From Bacillota bacterium (GTDB taxonomy: Bacteria; Bacillota; Clostridia; Christensenellales; Aristaeellaceae), in assembly GCA_023411175.1 (NCBI GenBank), contig JAEYPB010000046.1:1-64000 (forward strand): a DNA stretch of 64,000 nt, given 5' to 3'. The notes beneath the pieces were generated by a model that worked only from the letters and a program-made list of their open reading frames with translations, was not told the DNA's origin and did no database searches. This document shows positions 15,926 through 23,479 of this stretch, piece by piece; position 1 is the stretch's first letter, and the number at the start of each line of letters is the position of its first letter. The translations under genes were made by a program, and so were the position numbers.

Positions 15926-16126
15926 TTAGTCGACTTTCGTAACCTCATACCCGGCTTCGTCGATGGCTGCTCGGATGGCCTCCTCCGACGCGTCGCCGCC
16001 CGACACGGCGGCGGTTTTCTTCGCAAGGTCCACCGTCGCGTCGAGGCCGATGCCCCGGAGCGCCCGCTCGACGTGCGCGGCGCAATGGCCGCAGCTCATG
16101 CCCTCAATGTGAATGGTCTTCGCCAT
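15926..16126 (-). CDS. HMA-domain copper-chaperone-like protein
   Basis: 66 residues forming one heavy-metal-associated domain: GMSCGHC with Cys12 and Cys15 to bind Cu(I) or a similar ion, and the usual ferredoxin-like pattern ending in AAIDEAGYEV. ATG at 16126 follows GAGGAGGAGAAG; the frame is open further upstream but without support. No copper P-type ATPase or CsoR is nearby. The next genes on this strand are the nuclease and helicase, probably read through. Confidence 0.85.
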   Translation of the reverse strand: MAKTIHIEGMSCGHCAAHVERALRGIGLDATVDLAKKTAAVSGGDASEEAIRAAIDEAGYEVTKVD

Positions 16127-16317
16127 GGTCTTCTCCTCCTCGGAACTGATAATTTTTCTATTCGCCCTCGCCGGGCGTTTTTCCTGCCCCGAAGCGATTT
16201 CTTCGGCAAAGCGCCGCCTCAAAGAGCCCTCGGAGCCTTTTCATATAATAACCCCGGACGCAAGACGCGAACCATCGCGCGGCGTCCGGGGATCGAGCAC
16301 TCCAAAAACAGGAAGGA

Positions 16318-17040
16318 TTACAGGAGCTTCCCCAGAAAATCCCGGGTGCGCTTCTCCTTCGGCGCGCCGAAGACCTGGGCGGGCGTGCCCTCCTCGGCGA
16401 TGACGCCCTCGTCCATAAACAGCACCCGGTCTCCCACCTCCCGGGCAAAGCCCATTTCATGGGTGACCACCACCATCGTCATGCCCTGCCGGGCCAGGTT
16501 TTTCATCACGTCCAGCACCTCGCCCACCATCTCCGGGTCGAGCGCGGAGGTGGGCTCGTCAAAGAGCATGACCTCCGGGTCCATCGCCAGCGCCCGGACG
16601 ATGGCGACGCGCTGCTTCTGCCCGCCGGAGAGCTGGCCGGGAAACGCCGCGGCCTTATCCCGAAGGCCGACGCGGTCGAGAAGCGCCATCGCCCGCTCGC
16701 GCGCTTCGTCCTTGGTCATGGTTTTCAGGTGAACCGGCGCCAGCGTTATGTTGTCCAGTACCGACTTGTGCGGGAAGAGGTTGAACTGCTGGAACACCAT
16801 GCCCATCTTTCGGCGCACGCGGTTGATGTCCACGTGCTTCCCGGTGATCTCCTCTCCGTCAAACACGATCGACCCGGAGGTGGGCACCTCGAGAAGGTTC
16901 AGGCAGCGCAGAAAGGTGGACTTGCCGGAGCCGGACGGCCCGATCACCACCAGCTTTTCGCCCTTTTCGACGCGCTGATCGATGCCGCGCAGCACCTTCA
17001 GCCCCTCAAACTCCTTGGTAAGCCCTTTAACGGTTATCAC
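16318..17040 (-). CDS. Polar amino-acid ABC transporter ATP-binding protein (GlnQ type)
   Basis: ATPase of an amino-acid importer. 240 residues from the GTG at 17040, which gives the usual GlnQ length; an upstream TTG at 17061 is possible. Walker A GPSGSGKS, Q-loop VFQQFNLFPHKS, signature LSGGQKQRV, Walker B VMLFDEPTSALDPE, H-loop VTHEMGFAREV. The start overlaps the permease end by 14 nt. Third gene of an SBP-permease-ATPase operon. Confidence 0.93.
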   Translation of the reverse strand: MITVKGLTKEFEGLKVLRGIDQRVEKGEKLVVIGPSGSGKSTFLRCLNLLEVPTSGSIVFDGEEITGKHVDINRVRRKMGMVFQQFNLFPHKSVLDNITLAPVHLKTMTKDEARERAMALLDRVGLRDKAAAFPGQLSGGQKQRVAIVRALAMDPEVMLFDEPTSALDPEMVGEVLDVMKNLARQGMTMVVVTHEMGFAREVGDRVLFMDEGVIAEEGTPAQVFGAPKEKRTRDFLGKLL

Positions 17041-17731
17041 CCTGCCGCACCCCCTTTTCAATACGCCCGAACAGCGCGGACAGCCCCGATACCATGACGA
17101 GGTAGATCGCCGCCACGGTCAGAAGCGGGAAGAAAGCCGAATAGGTGCGGCTTCTGATGAAGTCACCGGCCTTGGTCAGATCCATCAGCGCGATGTAGCC
17201 TACGATGGAGGTCTCCTTGAGCAGCATGATGAACTCGTTGAACAGAGAGGGCAGCGTGTTCTTGATGGCCTGGGGCATGACAATCTTGAGCAGCGTCGCG
17301 CCGCTGGACAACCCCAGCGAGCGCCCCGCCTCCGTCTGCCCCTTGTCCACCGACAGGATGCCGCCGCGCACCATCTCCGACACGTAGGCGGCGCTGTTAA
17401 GGCCGAAGGAGAAGATCGCCACCGCCACCTTGGGGCCGTTGTAGGTGGCGAGGATGATGTAGTACATGATGAGCAGCTGCACCATTACCGGCGTACCGCG
17501 GATCACATCCACGTACACCCGGGCGACGCCGCGCACAAAATTCCACTTGGACAGCCGCATCAGCGCGATGAGGCTGCCCAGAATCACGCCCAGCACCGCC
17601 GCCGCCAACGCGATCTCGACGGTGACGCCCAGGCCGTCCAGCAGCATTTTGTACCGATCGCCCTGGATGAGGTTGAATTCAAAGTCCTTCCAGAACGACG
17701 CAAACCACGCGCTCATGGCTTCCAAGTGCAT
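17027..17731 (-). CDS. Amino-acid ABC transporter permease (HisM/GlnP type)
   Basis: Integral membrane subunit of 234 residues with about five helices. Contains VIRGTPVMVQLLIMYY and the coupling segment SLGLSSGATLLKIVMPQAIK typical of polar amino-acid permeases, then KETSIVGYIALMDL. One permease gene is present, so it probably works as a homodimer. Its start is 68 nt after the binding-protein stop, the gap being filled by a 30-nt palindrome. Confidence 0.93.
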   Translation of the reverse strand: MHLEAMSAWFASFWKDFEFNLIQGDRYKMLLDGLGVTVEIALAAAVLGVILGSLIALMRLSKWNFVRGVARVYVDVIRGTPVMVQLLIMYYIILATYNGPKVAVAIFSFGLNSAAYVSEMVRGGILSVDKGQTEAGRSLGLSSGATLLKIVMPQAIKNTLPSLFNEFIMLLKETSIVGYIALMDLTKAGDFIRSRTYSAFFPLLTVAAIYLVMVSGLSALFGRIEKGVRQGDNR

Positions 17732-17755
17732 ACGCTCCTTTCAACGGGAAACACG

Positions 17756-17785
17756 AAATGCGCAGCCGCGCGCGGCTGCGCATTT
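17756..17785. terminator. 30-nt perfect palindrome between binding-protein and permease genes
   Basis: AAATGCGCAGCCGCG followed by its exact complement, with no spacer (at least 13 bp of stem around a 4-nt loop). On the minus strand it is followed by a broken T-tract. Likely a partial terminator or RNA-stabilising hairpin that leaves more binding-protein mRNA than permease mRNA. Confidence 0.65.
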
Positions 17786-17799
17786 GATCAATACGCTCT

Positions 17800-18534
17800 T
17801 TATTCCTCGGCCTTGTACTTCTCGTAGATCGCATCCACCGTACCGTCGGCCTTGAGATCGGCAAGCGCCTGGTTGATCTTGGCCAGCAGTTCGTCCTGGC
17901 CGAGGGGCAGCGCGATGCCGTAGGCTTCGTCGCTCAGGCGGTCAGCCAGAATGACGAGGCCCTGGGCCTGGGACACGAAGACGTTGGCGGGTTCCTCGTC
18001 GATGACAACGGCGTCCAGGCGGCCGTTGACAAGATCCTGCACCGCGTCGATGCCCTTGTCGTAGCGGTCAACGGTGGCGTCGGTGAACTTCTCGGTCACA
18101 TACAAGTCGCCGGTGGTGCCCAACTGCACACCGATCTTCTTGCCGGCGAGGTCTGCTTCGCCCGCCACGGCGGAGCCTTCCTTGACGATGATCTTCTGGG
18201 AGGCCTGATAGTACGGATCGCTGAACAGAACGCTCTGCTTGCGCTCCTCGGTGATGGTCATGCCGGAGATGGTGGCCTCGATCTTGCCGCTGGCCAGCGC
18301 CGGGATCAGCGCGTCGAAGCTCATGTTCTCGATCTGGATGGTCATGCCGATCTTCTCGCCGATGGCGTTGATGAGGTCGATGTCGATGCCGGCGGGCTGG
18401 CCGTCATCGCCGATGAACTCAAAGGGCGCAAACTCAGCGTTGGTGCCGACCACCAGGGTGGCATCCTCCGCGAGGCCCGCGGTGCCCAGCGCCAGAACCA
18501 GCGCGGCCAGAAGGACTGTGAAAATCTTTTTCAT
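17800..18534 (-). CDS. Amino-acid ABC transporter substrate-binding protein
   Basis: Secreted solute receptor, 244 residues. Signal peptide MKKIFTVLLAALVLALGTAG ending in GLAEDA; no lipobox Cys, so it lacks the lipid anchor usual in Gram-positive receptors. Family-3 binding-protein features: VVGTNAEFAPFEF, GIDIDLINAIGEKIG, MTITEERKQSVLFSDPYYQ, YDKGIDAVQDLVNGRLDAVV. ATG at 18534 follows GGGAGGAAAG; an upstream frame start at 18573 is unsupported. Ligand not predictable beyond a polar amino acid. Confidence 0.93.
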   Translation of the reverse strand: MKKIFTVLLAALVLALGTAGLAEDATLVVGTNAEFAPFEFIGDDGQPAGIDIDLINAIGEKIGMTIQIENMSFDALIPALASGKIEATISGMTITEERKQSVLFSDPYYQASQKIIVKEGSAVAGEADLAGKKIGVQLGTTGDLYVTEKFTDATVDRYDKGIDAVQDLVNGRLDAVVIDEEPANVFVSQAQGLVILADRLSDEAYGIALPLGQDELLAKINQALADLKADGTVDAIYEKYKAEE

Positions 18535-18571
18535 CGTACTTTCCTCCCGTTTCAATTTGAATGGATGCCCC

Positions 18572-18600
18572 ATTATAAGCCTTCAGGCCCCGGTGCACAA
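18572..18600 (-). promoter_or_regulatory. Sigma-A promoter of the amino-acid ABC operon
   Basis: Minus strand TTGTGC (18600-18595), 17-nt spacer, TATAAT (18577-18572), 38 nt before the binding-protein ATG. Confidence 0.7.
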
Positions 18601-18703
18601 GGGGATTTGTGTGAATAATGCGTATATCTATGCAGAAATGACGCGCCGCGCCGCCCGCGTCCGGAATAAAACCGGAGGTATATGCAGGCGGCGCGGAAAC
18701 TTG

Positions 18704-19414
18704 TCAAAGCACTCTTGTCAGCTTTACGCAGCGGCCAAGGATGAGGACACCCTTGATATCCACCGTCTCACCGCGGAATTCCCGGTCGAATGACTGGAGC
18801 AGCAGCTTTCCGCCGTCCAGCTTCTTGACCTTCCGGGCCTGCCTGAGGCCCGACCGCTCCACGATCATGACCGCTTCGTCCACCGGGTTCTTCTCGGGCA
18901 CGGTCAGAAGCAGATCCCCGGCGTGGATGCGGTACCCGGCGAGGGCGCTGTCCGGGCAGCGGAAGAAGAACACCTTGTCGGGCGCGCCGCCCTCGATGCG
19001 CCCGCCGATCACCGGCTCCAGCGCGTGGTCCAGCACCAGCCCCTTCTCGTCGCACACCGGCACCCGCTTGACCACGCCGCCCAGCGCGTCGAGCCACGCG
19101 CCGCCCGGCTCTTCGGATGCCAAGGACGCCGCGGTGACGGCCTCCTCCGGCTGCTCCGCCGGCAGCACGTAGGGGCGCGGCTTGGGGCGAAGCTTCACCT
19201 CCGGCTCCGCCGCCACTTCCAGCTCCGTTGAAACGGGGTTTTTGACCCCCAGCACCTTCAGCATCCGCTGGGCCTGATCGTCGCTGGCGACCCTGCGGCC
19301 CGATTCGATGTCTTTCACAACGCTCTCCGCCAGGCCGCATTTTTTGCCCAGCGCCTTTTCGGTCATACCTGCGGCCAGTCTGGCCTTTTGAATGGTTTCG
19401 CCCATTCTGCTCAC
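18704..19414 (-). CDS. XRE-family regulator with C-terminal S24/LexA-like domain
   Basis: 236 residues. HTH at about 4-60 (IQKARLAAGMTEKALGKKCG, VVKDIESGRR). A Pro/Glu-rich linker (about 65-105) leads to a C-terminal domain with FRCPDSALAGYRIHAGDLLL, where PDS-AL aligns with the catalytic Ser loop of S24 peptidases, and RQARKVKKLDGGKLLLQS, where a Lys could complete the Ser-Lys dyad. Start is GTG at 19414 with GGAGGAAAT 3 nt upstream. It follows PepV by 13 nt and may be co-transcribed. Target unknown; no SOS-type operator seen. Confidence 0.75.
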   Translation of the reverse strand: MSRMGETIQKARLAAGMTEKALGKKCGLAESVVKDIESGRRVASDDQAQRMLKVLGVKNPVSTELEVAAEPEVKLRPKPRPYVLPAEQPEEAVTAASLASEEPGGAWLDALGGVVKRVPVCDEKGLVLDHALEPVIGGRIEGGAPDKVFFFRCPDSALAGYRIHAGDLLLTVPEKNPVDEAVMIVERSGLRQARKVKKLDGGKLLLQSFDREFRGETVDIKGVLILGRCVKLTRVL

Positions 19415-19427
19415 GTTATTTCCTCCT

Positions 19428-20843
19428 TCAGTCTGCGGCCGCGTCCATCGCGAGGAGCGCCGCGGCGTAGATCACAAGCATGGTTTCGATTTCCGGGATT
19501 GACTGCGCCTCGTCCGGCTCGTGGGCGTGGCCGTGCCCTTCCGGCAGAAAGTCCGGCCGGGCCGCGTCCGGAAAGCCAGGGCCGAAGGTCACGGCGTTTT
19601 GAAGCTCCCGGGAGTAGGTGCCGCCGCCGGTGGTGTAGGGCTCGTCATCCCTGCCGGTGACGGCCTTGTACACATCCTGCAGCGCGCGGATGCGCGGGTC
19701 GTCCTTCGGGATGTAAAAGGGGTTCTTCAGCTTGAAGGACGCGATTTCAAAGCCCTTTGACGCCGCGTAGGCATGGAATGCGTCCCGGCAGGCGCCGAGG
19801 TCGGTGGCGATGGACAGGCGGCTGTCCACCGTCAGGCGGACGCGCCCTGCCTCCATCGACAGGAGCCCCACCACCATCGTGGTTTTGCCCGTCTCGGCAT
19901 CCTCTATGGCGATGCCGGCCTTCTCGCCGTAGGTATCGCCGGAGATTTCCGCCAAAGATTCCAGCGCCGCCTGATCCGCACCGGAGAACAGCCCTGACGC
20001 GGCCAGCGCCGCCGTCAGCTTGTGGATGGCACTCTCGCCCATCCAGGGGCGCGCCGCGTGGGCGGCCATGCCCCGGGCAAACACTTCCACCCGGCCGTCA
20101 ATGCCCCCGACTTCCACATTCGAGAGGCCGAGGGCTTTCCGCGCGGCCTCCAGCGGGCAGTCGATCAGCGCGCGGGCGGTGGGCGGCACCATATTCTCCA
20201 CCGCGCCGCCGGAAATATCCCGCAGTATGGCGCCCGCGGGGCGGGTCAGCGTCGCGCCCAGCATGCCCTTCTGCGCGTAGTTGGCCGGAAAGGAAGAGTC
20301 CGGCACGATGGAGGCCACCGGCATCTTCTGGGTCTTCGCGAAGTAGACCATGTCCTGCATGCCGGTCTCCTCGGAGCCGCCCATCACGAGGCGTATGCCG
20401 TGCCGAAGCCCAATCCCCTGCTCACGGAACATCCTCATCAGCCCAAGCCCCAGCGCGCAGGCCATCTTGTTGTCGTGAACGCCCCGGCCGATCAGCCAGT
20501 CGCCTTCCCGCGTCGCGCCGAAGGGCGGGTAGATCCAGTCCTCCCCCACCGGCACCACGTCCAGGTGGCCGAAAATACCCAGCGGTCTTTCCCGGTCGCC
20601 GTAATAGGCGCTGGCGCAGTAGCCCTCGTGGTCCTCGGCCTCAAACCCGTATTCCCGCGCCCGCTCGAGCGCAAAATCCAGCATCCTTTTTACGCTGGGG
20701 CCGAAGGGCGCGCCGGGCTGCGCCAGGTCCGCGCGGCTGACGCTCTCGATCCGGGCGAAATCCTGAATATCCCGAACGACCGACTCCAGATTGTCCCCGG
20801 CCCATTTTTTAACTTTCTCCATCGTTACGCGATCCGGCGTCAT
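19428..20843 (-). CDS. pepV: M20 family dipeptidase (PepV type)
   Basis: Zinc dipeptidase of 471 residues, the PepV length. Metal ligands and catalytic residues are visible: GHLDVVPVG, the bridging Asp in GVHDNKMA, the Glu pair in GGSEETGM, VPDSSFPA, and the C-terminal His in EGHGHAHEPDE. Cytoplasmic, splitting dipeptides. ATG at 20843 overlaps the tadA stop (ATGA), with GGGGAG upstream. The reading frame extends far upstream through tadA but that is not coding. Confidence 0.9.
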   Translation of the reverse strand: MTPDRVTMEKVKKWAGDNLESVVRDIQDFARIESVSRADLAQPGAPFGPSVKRMLDFALERAREYGFEAEDHEGYCASAYYGDRERPLGIFGHLDVVPVGEDWIYPPFGATREGDWLIGRGVHDNKMACALGLGLMRMFREQGIGLRHGIRLVMGGSEETGMQDMVYFAKTQKMPVASIVPDSSFPANYAQKGMLGATLTRPAGAILRDISGGAVENMVPPTARALIDCPLEAARKALGLSNVEVGGIDGRVEVFARGMAAHAARPWMGESAIHKLTAALAASGLFSGADQAALESLAEISGDTYGEKAGIAIEDAETGKTTMVVGLLSMEAGRVRLTVDSRLSIATDLGACRDAFHAYAASKGFEIASFKLKNPFYIPKDDPRIRALQDVYKAVTGRDDEPYTTGGGTYSRELQNAVTFGPGFPDAARPDFLPEGHGHAHEPDEAQSIPEIETMLVIYAAALLAMDAAAD

Positions 20844-21301
20844 GGGTTTTCTCCCCTTCTGCGTGCGGCAAAGAATTGGTTTAACAGTTCCTGACAGGCG
20901 ACGGCCAGAATGCCGCCGTCCGCCCTTGCGAAGTGCGTGAACGCAGGGTCCTCCGTGATTCGGTAGACGCTGCCGCAGCAGCCCGCGGAGGGGTCCGCCG
21001 CGCCGTAGAACACGCGGTCGAGCCGCGCGGCCACGATGGCCCCGGCGCACATGGCGCAGGGTTCCAGCGTCACGTACAGCCGGCAGCCGGAAAGCCGCCA
21101 GCCGCCCAGCGCCGCCGCCGCGGCTCGGATTGCCTCGATCTCCGCGTGGGCGGTGGGATCGCCCGTAGCCTCCCGGCGGTTGCGGCCGCGGGCGATGATC
21201 TCGCCATCCCGCGCCACCACCGCGCCCACCGGCAGTTCCCCCTCCGAAAGCGCCGTTCGCGCCTCGGAAAGCGCCGCCATCATCATGCGCTTGTCGTCCA
21301 T
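20840..21301 (-). CDS. tadA: tRNA adenosine(34) deaminase TadA
   Basis: Converts A34 to inosine in tRNA-Arg(ACG). Zinc deaminase motifs: TAHAEIEAI (His ligand and catalytic Glu) and LEPCAMCAGAI (two Cys ligands). N-terminal LPVGAVV is typical. I chose ATG 21301 because GGAGGGCGAT precedes it; an ATG at 21313 lies inside that ribosome site. Overlaps pepV. Confidence 0.92.
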   Translation of the reverse strand: MDDKRMMMAALSEARTALSEGELPVGAVVARDGEIIARGRNRREATGDPTAHAEIEAIRAAAAALGGWRLSGCRLYVTLEPCAMCAGAIVAARLDRVFYGAADPSAGCCGSVYRITEDPAFTHFARADGGILAVACQELLNQFFAARRRGENP

Positions 21302-21391
21302 ATCGCCCTCCATAGAATCCGCCTACAAGGATAGCACAATTGCCGCCAAAATACCAGATGGCGCGCGCTTCCCCAATCGCCGGATATGCGG

Positions 21392-21397
21392 TATAAT
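21392..21397 (+). promoter_or_regulatory. Putative -10 of the deoC promoter
   Basis: TATAAT 34 nt before the deoC ATG on the plus strand; the -35 region (TTCCCC at 17 nt) is poor, so an activator may be needed or this is chance. Confidence 0.4.
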
Positions 21398-21431
21398 AAA
21401 GAAAAATGGGCGAATGCCTCTGGAGGAATAA

Positions 21432-22109
21432 ATGATGAAGATCAGCCGGTACTTTGACGCCGCGGTTTTGAAACCCGAGATGACCCGCGAGGAGGCGAGG
21501 GCGGCGATACAGGCCTCCATCGACGCGGACAGCTATTCGGTCTGCGTCCGGGGCTGCGACATTGAAATGGCGGTGGAAATGTGCCGCGGCACGAACACCA
21601 TCGTCAGCTGCGTCCTGGACTTCCCCTACGGCTACGGCGGCGCGGCGGGCAAGCGCGCGCTGGCGAAGGTCTACTGCCTTGAGGGCGCGAAGGAATTGGA
21701 CATGGTGATGAACTACGGCTACGCCCGGGGAGGAGACTGGGACGCGGTCGAGGCTGAGATCCGCGGCGTCGTAGAGGAAGCCCATGCGGCGGGCGCGCTG
21801 GTCAAGGTGATCTTTGAGACCAGCCAGCTGACGCTGGACGAGGTGCGGCTCGCCACCGAGACATCCATCCGCGCGGGCGCGGACTTTGTGAAGACTTCCA
21901 CCGGCTTCAACGGCGCGGGTGCCGCGCCGGAGGCCGTCAAGGTCATGCTGGACACCGCGGCGGGCCGCGCGAAGGTCAAGCCCTCCGGCGGCATCCGGGA
22001 CTACGCCACCGCGAAGATGTACGTGGACATGGGCGCCCAGCGGCTGGGCATCGGCTACGCCTCCGCCGCCGCCATCGCCCGGGGCGAGGGCACGGACGAA
22101 AACTACTGA
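21432..22109 (+). CDS. deoC: Deoxyribose-phosphate aldolase DeoC
   Basis: Cleaves 2-deoxyribose-5-phosphate to glyceraldehyde-3-phosphate and acetaldehyde. Class I aldolase barrel of 225 residues: LDMVMNYG, VKVIFETS, the Schiff-base Lys in ADFVKTSTGF, and the proton-relay Lys in VKPSGGIRDY. GGAGGAATAA precedes two adjacent ATGs. Starts a short plus-strand unit with the phosphatase-like gene. Confidence 0.94.
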   Translation: MMKISRYFDAAVLKPEMTREEARAAIQASIDADSYSVCVRGCDIEMAVEMCRGTNTIVSCVLDFPYGYGGAAGKRALAKVYCLEGAKELDMVMNYGYARGGDWDAVEAEIRGVVEEAHAAGALVKVIFETSQLTLDEVRLATETSIRAGADFVKTSTGFNGAGAAPEAVKVMLDTAAGRAKVKPSGGIRDYATAKMYVDMGAQRLGIGYASAAAIARGEGTDENY

Positions 22110-22161
22110 CCGACGCGATCAAATACCCGTCGACGCCAGGCGGGAAACAGAGAGGCAGCCC

Positions 22162-22779
22162 ATGCGGACCATCGTTACCGTCCAGCACACCCAGTCTCTG
22201 CACCACACAAACGGCATGGTCGGCTCGTGGACGGACTGGGACCTGTCTGCCAAGGGCGTCCGACAGGCGGAGCGGCTCGCAGAACGGCTGGCGGCGGAGA
22301 TCAGCGACAAGCGCTGGGCACTTTATTCGTCGGATCTGCTCCGCGCCCGGCATACCGCCGAGATCATTGGCGCGCACCTGAGCCTCGCGCCGGTGATCAC
22401 CCCCGCGCTCCGGGAGCGGAATCTGGGCCGCGCGGTCGGGCAGTCCGTAGCGTGGCTTCGGGCCAACATGGAATGCGAGGAGCGCACGGTCGACGACAAG
22501 ATGTTTTCCGATGGCGAGAGCCTGCGGGATGTATGGAGGCGGCTTGCCCCTTTTCTGCAGGAGCGGCTGGAAGGCCCCGACGAAAACATACTGATCGTTT
22601 CCCACGGCGACGCGTTGAACGTTTTCTGCGCCCTGTGGCTGAACCTGCCGCCGGAGGCGCTGAACGGCTGTGCGTTCCGCGGGCAGGCAGGCGGCGTCTC
22701 GTTTCTGACAGAGGGACCGGACGGGCGGCGCGTGTTGCAGCGGTTTAGCGACATGTCCTACCTGCGCCAGCCTCTTTAA
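22162..22779 (+). CDS. Histidine-phosphatase family protein with QHT in place of RHG
   Basis: 205-residue phosphoglycerate-mutase-like fold. The catalytic loop usually reads RHGE; here it is VQHTQS, keeping nucleophilic His9 but replacing Arg by Gln8 and Gly by Thr10. The rest of the site is present: SSDLLRARHTAEII, Glu in LRERNLG, and the second His in IVSHGDALN. ATG at 22162 follows GAGG; a longer frame runs back into deoC but is not coding. Likely an active phosphatase with altered phosphate binding; substrate unknown. Confidence 0.8.
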   Translation: MRTIVTVQHTQSLHHTNGMVGSWTDWDLSAKGVRQAERLAERLAAEISDKRWALYSSDLLRARHTAEIIGAHLSLAPVITPALRERNLGRAVGQSVAWLRANMECEERTVDDKMFSDGESLRDVWRRLAPFLQERLEGPDENILIVSHGDALNVFCALWLNLPPEALNGCAFRGQAGGVSFLTEGPDGRRVLQRFSDMSYLRQPL

Positions 22780-22794
22780 GTAAAGCAAGTTATC

Positions 22795-22828
22795 GCATCA
22801 GCCGCCGGTTAAAACTGACGGCTGATGC
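22795..22828. terminator. Terminator between convergent phosphatase and 2H genes
   Basis: 10-bp stem GCATCAGCCG/CGGCTGATGC with a 14-nt loop, then GCGTTTTAAT on the plus strand. It lies between convergent genes and may serve both. Confidence 0.75.
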
Positions 22829-22842
22829 GCGTTTTAATGCTG

Positions 22843-23364
22843 TCAACCCGTAGCCAGACGACAGTTCCCAATGAACCTCGCCGGGAAAAATTCGTAAATC
22901 CCGACGCTCTCAATCCTTGCCGAAAAGGGCTCAAAATGCCGCGCCACAACGGGTATGGCCATATGGATGATGTCCGGCTCATCCATAAGGAGGGTTGCAT
23001 GGGCAACCCAATCGTGGTGACCGATCGCCGGTTGCTCCGGAACCAGTGCATTGTGAAGGCCGAGAAGCTCATTGTTCATCGAAGGCCCGATAAACAGCAC
23101 CTTCAAACCGAACAAACCGATGTGGCTGAGGTTTATGTCAAAAGCGTCCGTCCTGCGACAGACCTCGCGCGCGCGTTCCAGAACGCCGGACTCTCTTTCC
23201 ACCGGAAAACTCCCCATCGTGAAGTGATACGGCACGCCGGGCGTCTGTTGCCCGGTGTACCCGGCCCGGGCGAGTTCCTCGTAAATGCCGGCCAGCCTTT
23301 GCTCCGTCGCCGCGTCAAACTGGGCCAGTAGATAGACGCGCTGGTCTTTTACCACAATTCTCAC
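22843..23364 (-). CDS. 2H phosphoesterase / 2'-5' RNA ligase family protein
   Basis: 173 residues with the two catalytic HxT motifs of the 2H superfamily: HFT at 47-49 and HAT at 122-124, about 75 residues apart. Members act on 2',3'-cyclic phosphates or 2'-5' links. Start is GTG, at 23364 or 23355; GGGGG is better spaced for the second. Single-gene unit on the minus strand. Substrate not predictable. Confidence 0.8.
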   Translation of the reverse strand: MRIVVKDQRVYLLAQFDAATEQRLAGIYEELARAGYTGQQTPGVPYHFTMGSFPVERESGVLERAREVCRRTDAFDINLSHIGLFGLKVLFIGPSMNNELLGLHNALVPEQPAIGHHDWVAHATLLMDEPDIIHMAIPVVARHFEPFSARIESVGIYEFFPARFIGNCRLATG

Positions 23365-23436
23365 CCCCGACTGATATAAGGGACTGCCCCATTATCCCAT
23401 ATCCAGCGACGAAGGGCAATCCCCTCTATGCGAAAG

Positions 23437-23464
23437 AGCCCCGGTCCTACGTAGGACCGGGGCT
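23437..23464. terminator. 28-nt perfect palindrome after lacZ
   Basis: AGCCCCGGTCCTAC followed by its exact complement; on the minus strand it is followed by CTTTCGC. Placed just after the beta-galactosidase stop, so the probable terminator of the SBP-permease-permease-lacZ transcript. Confidence 0.7.
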
Positions 23465-23479
23465 TGCACGTTCTTGGCT

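Noticed and set aside
20844..21785. N-terminal extension of the PepV frame giving a 785-residue protein
   Set aside because: The extension runs through tadA in another frame; the ATG at 20843 overlaps the tadA stop and fits the family length.
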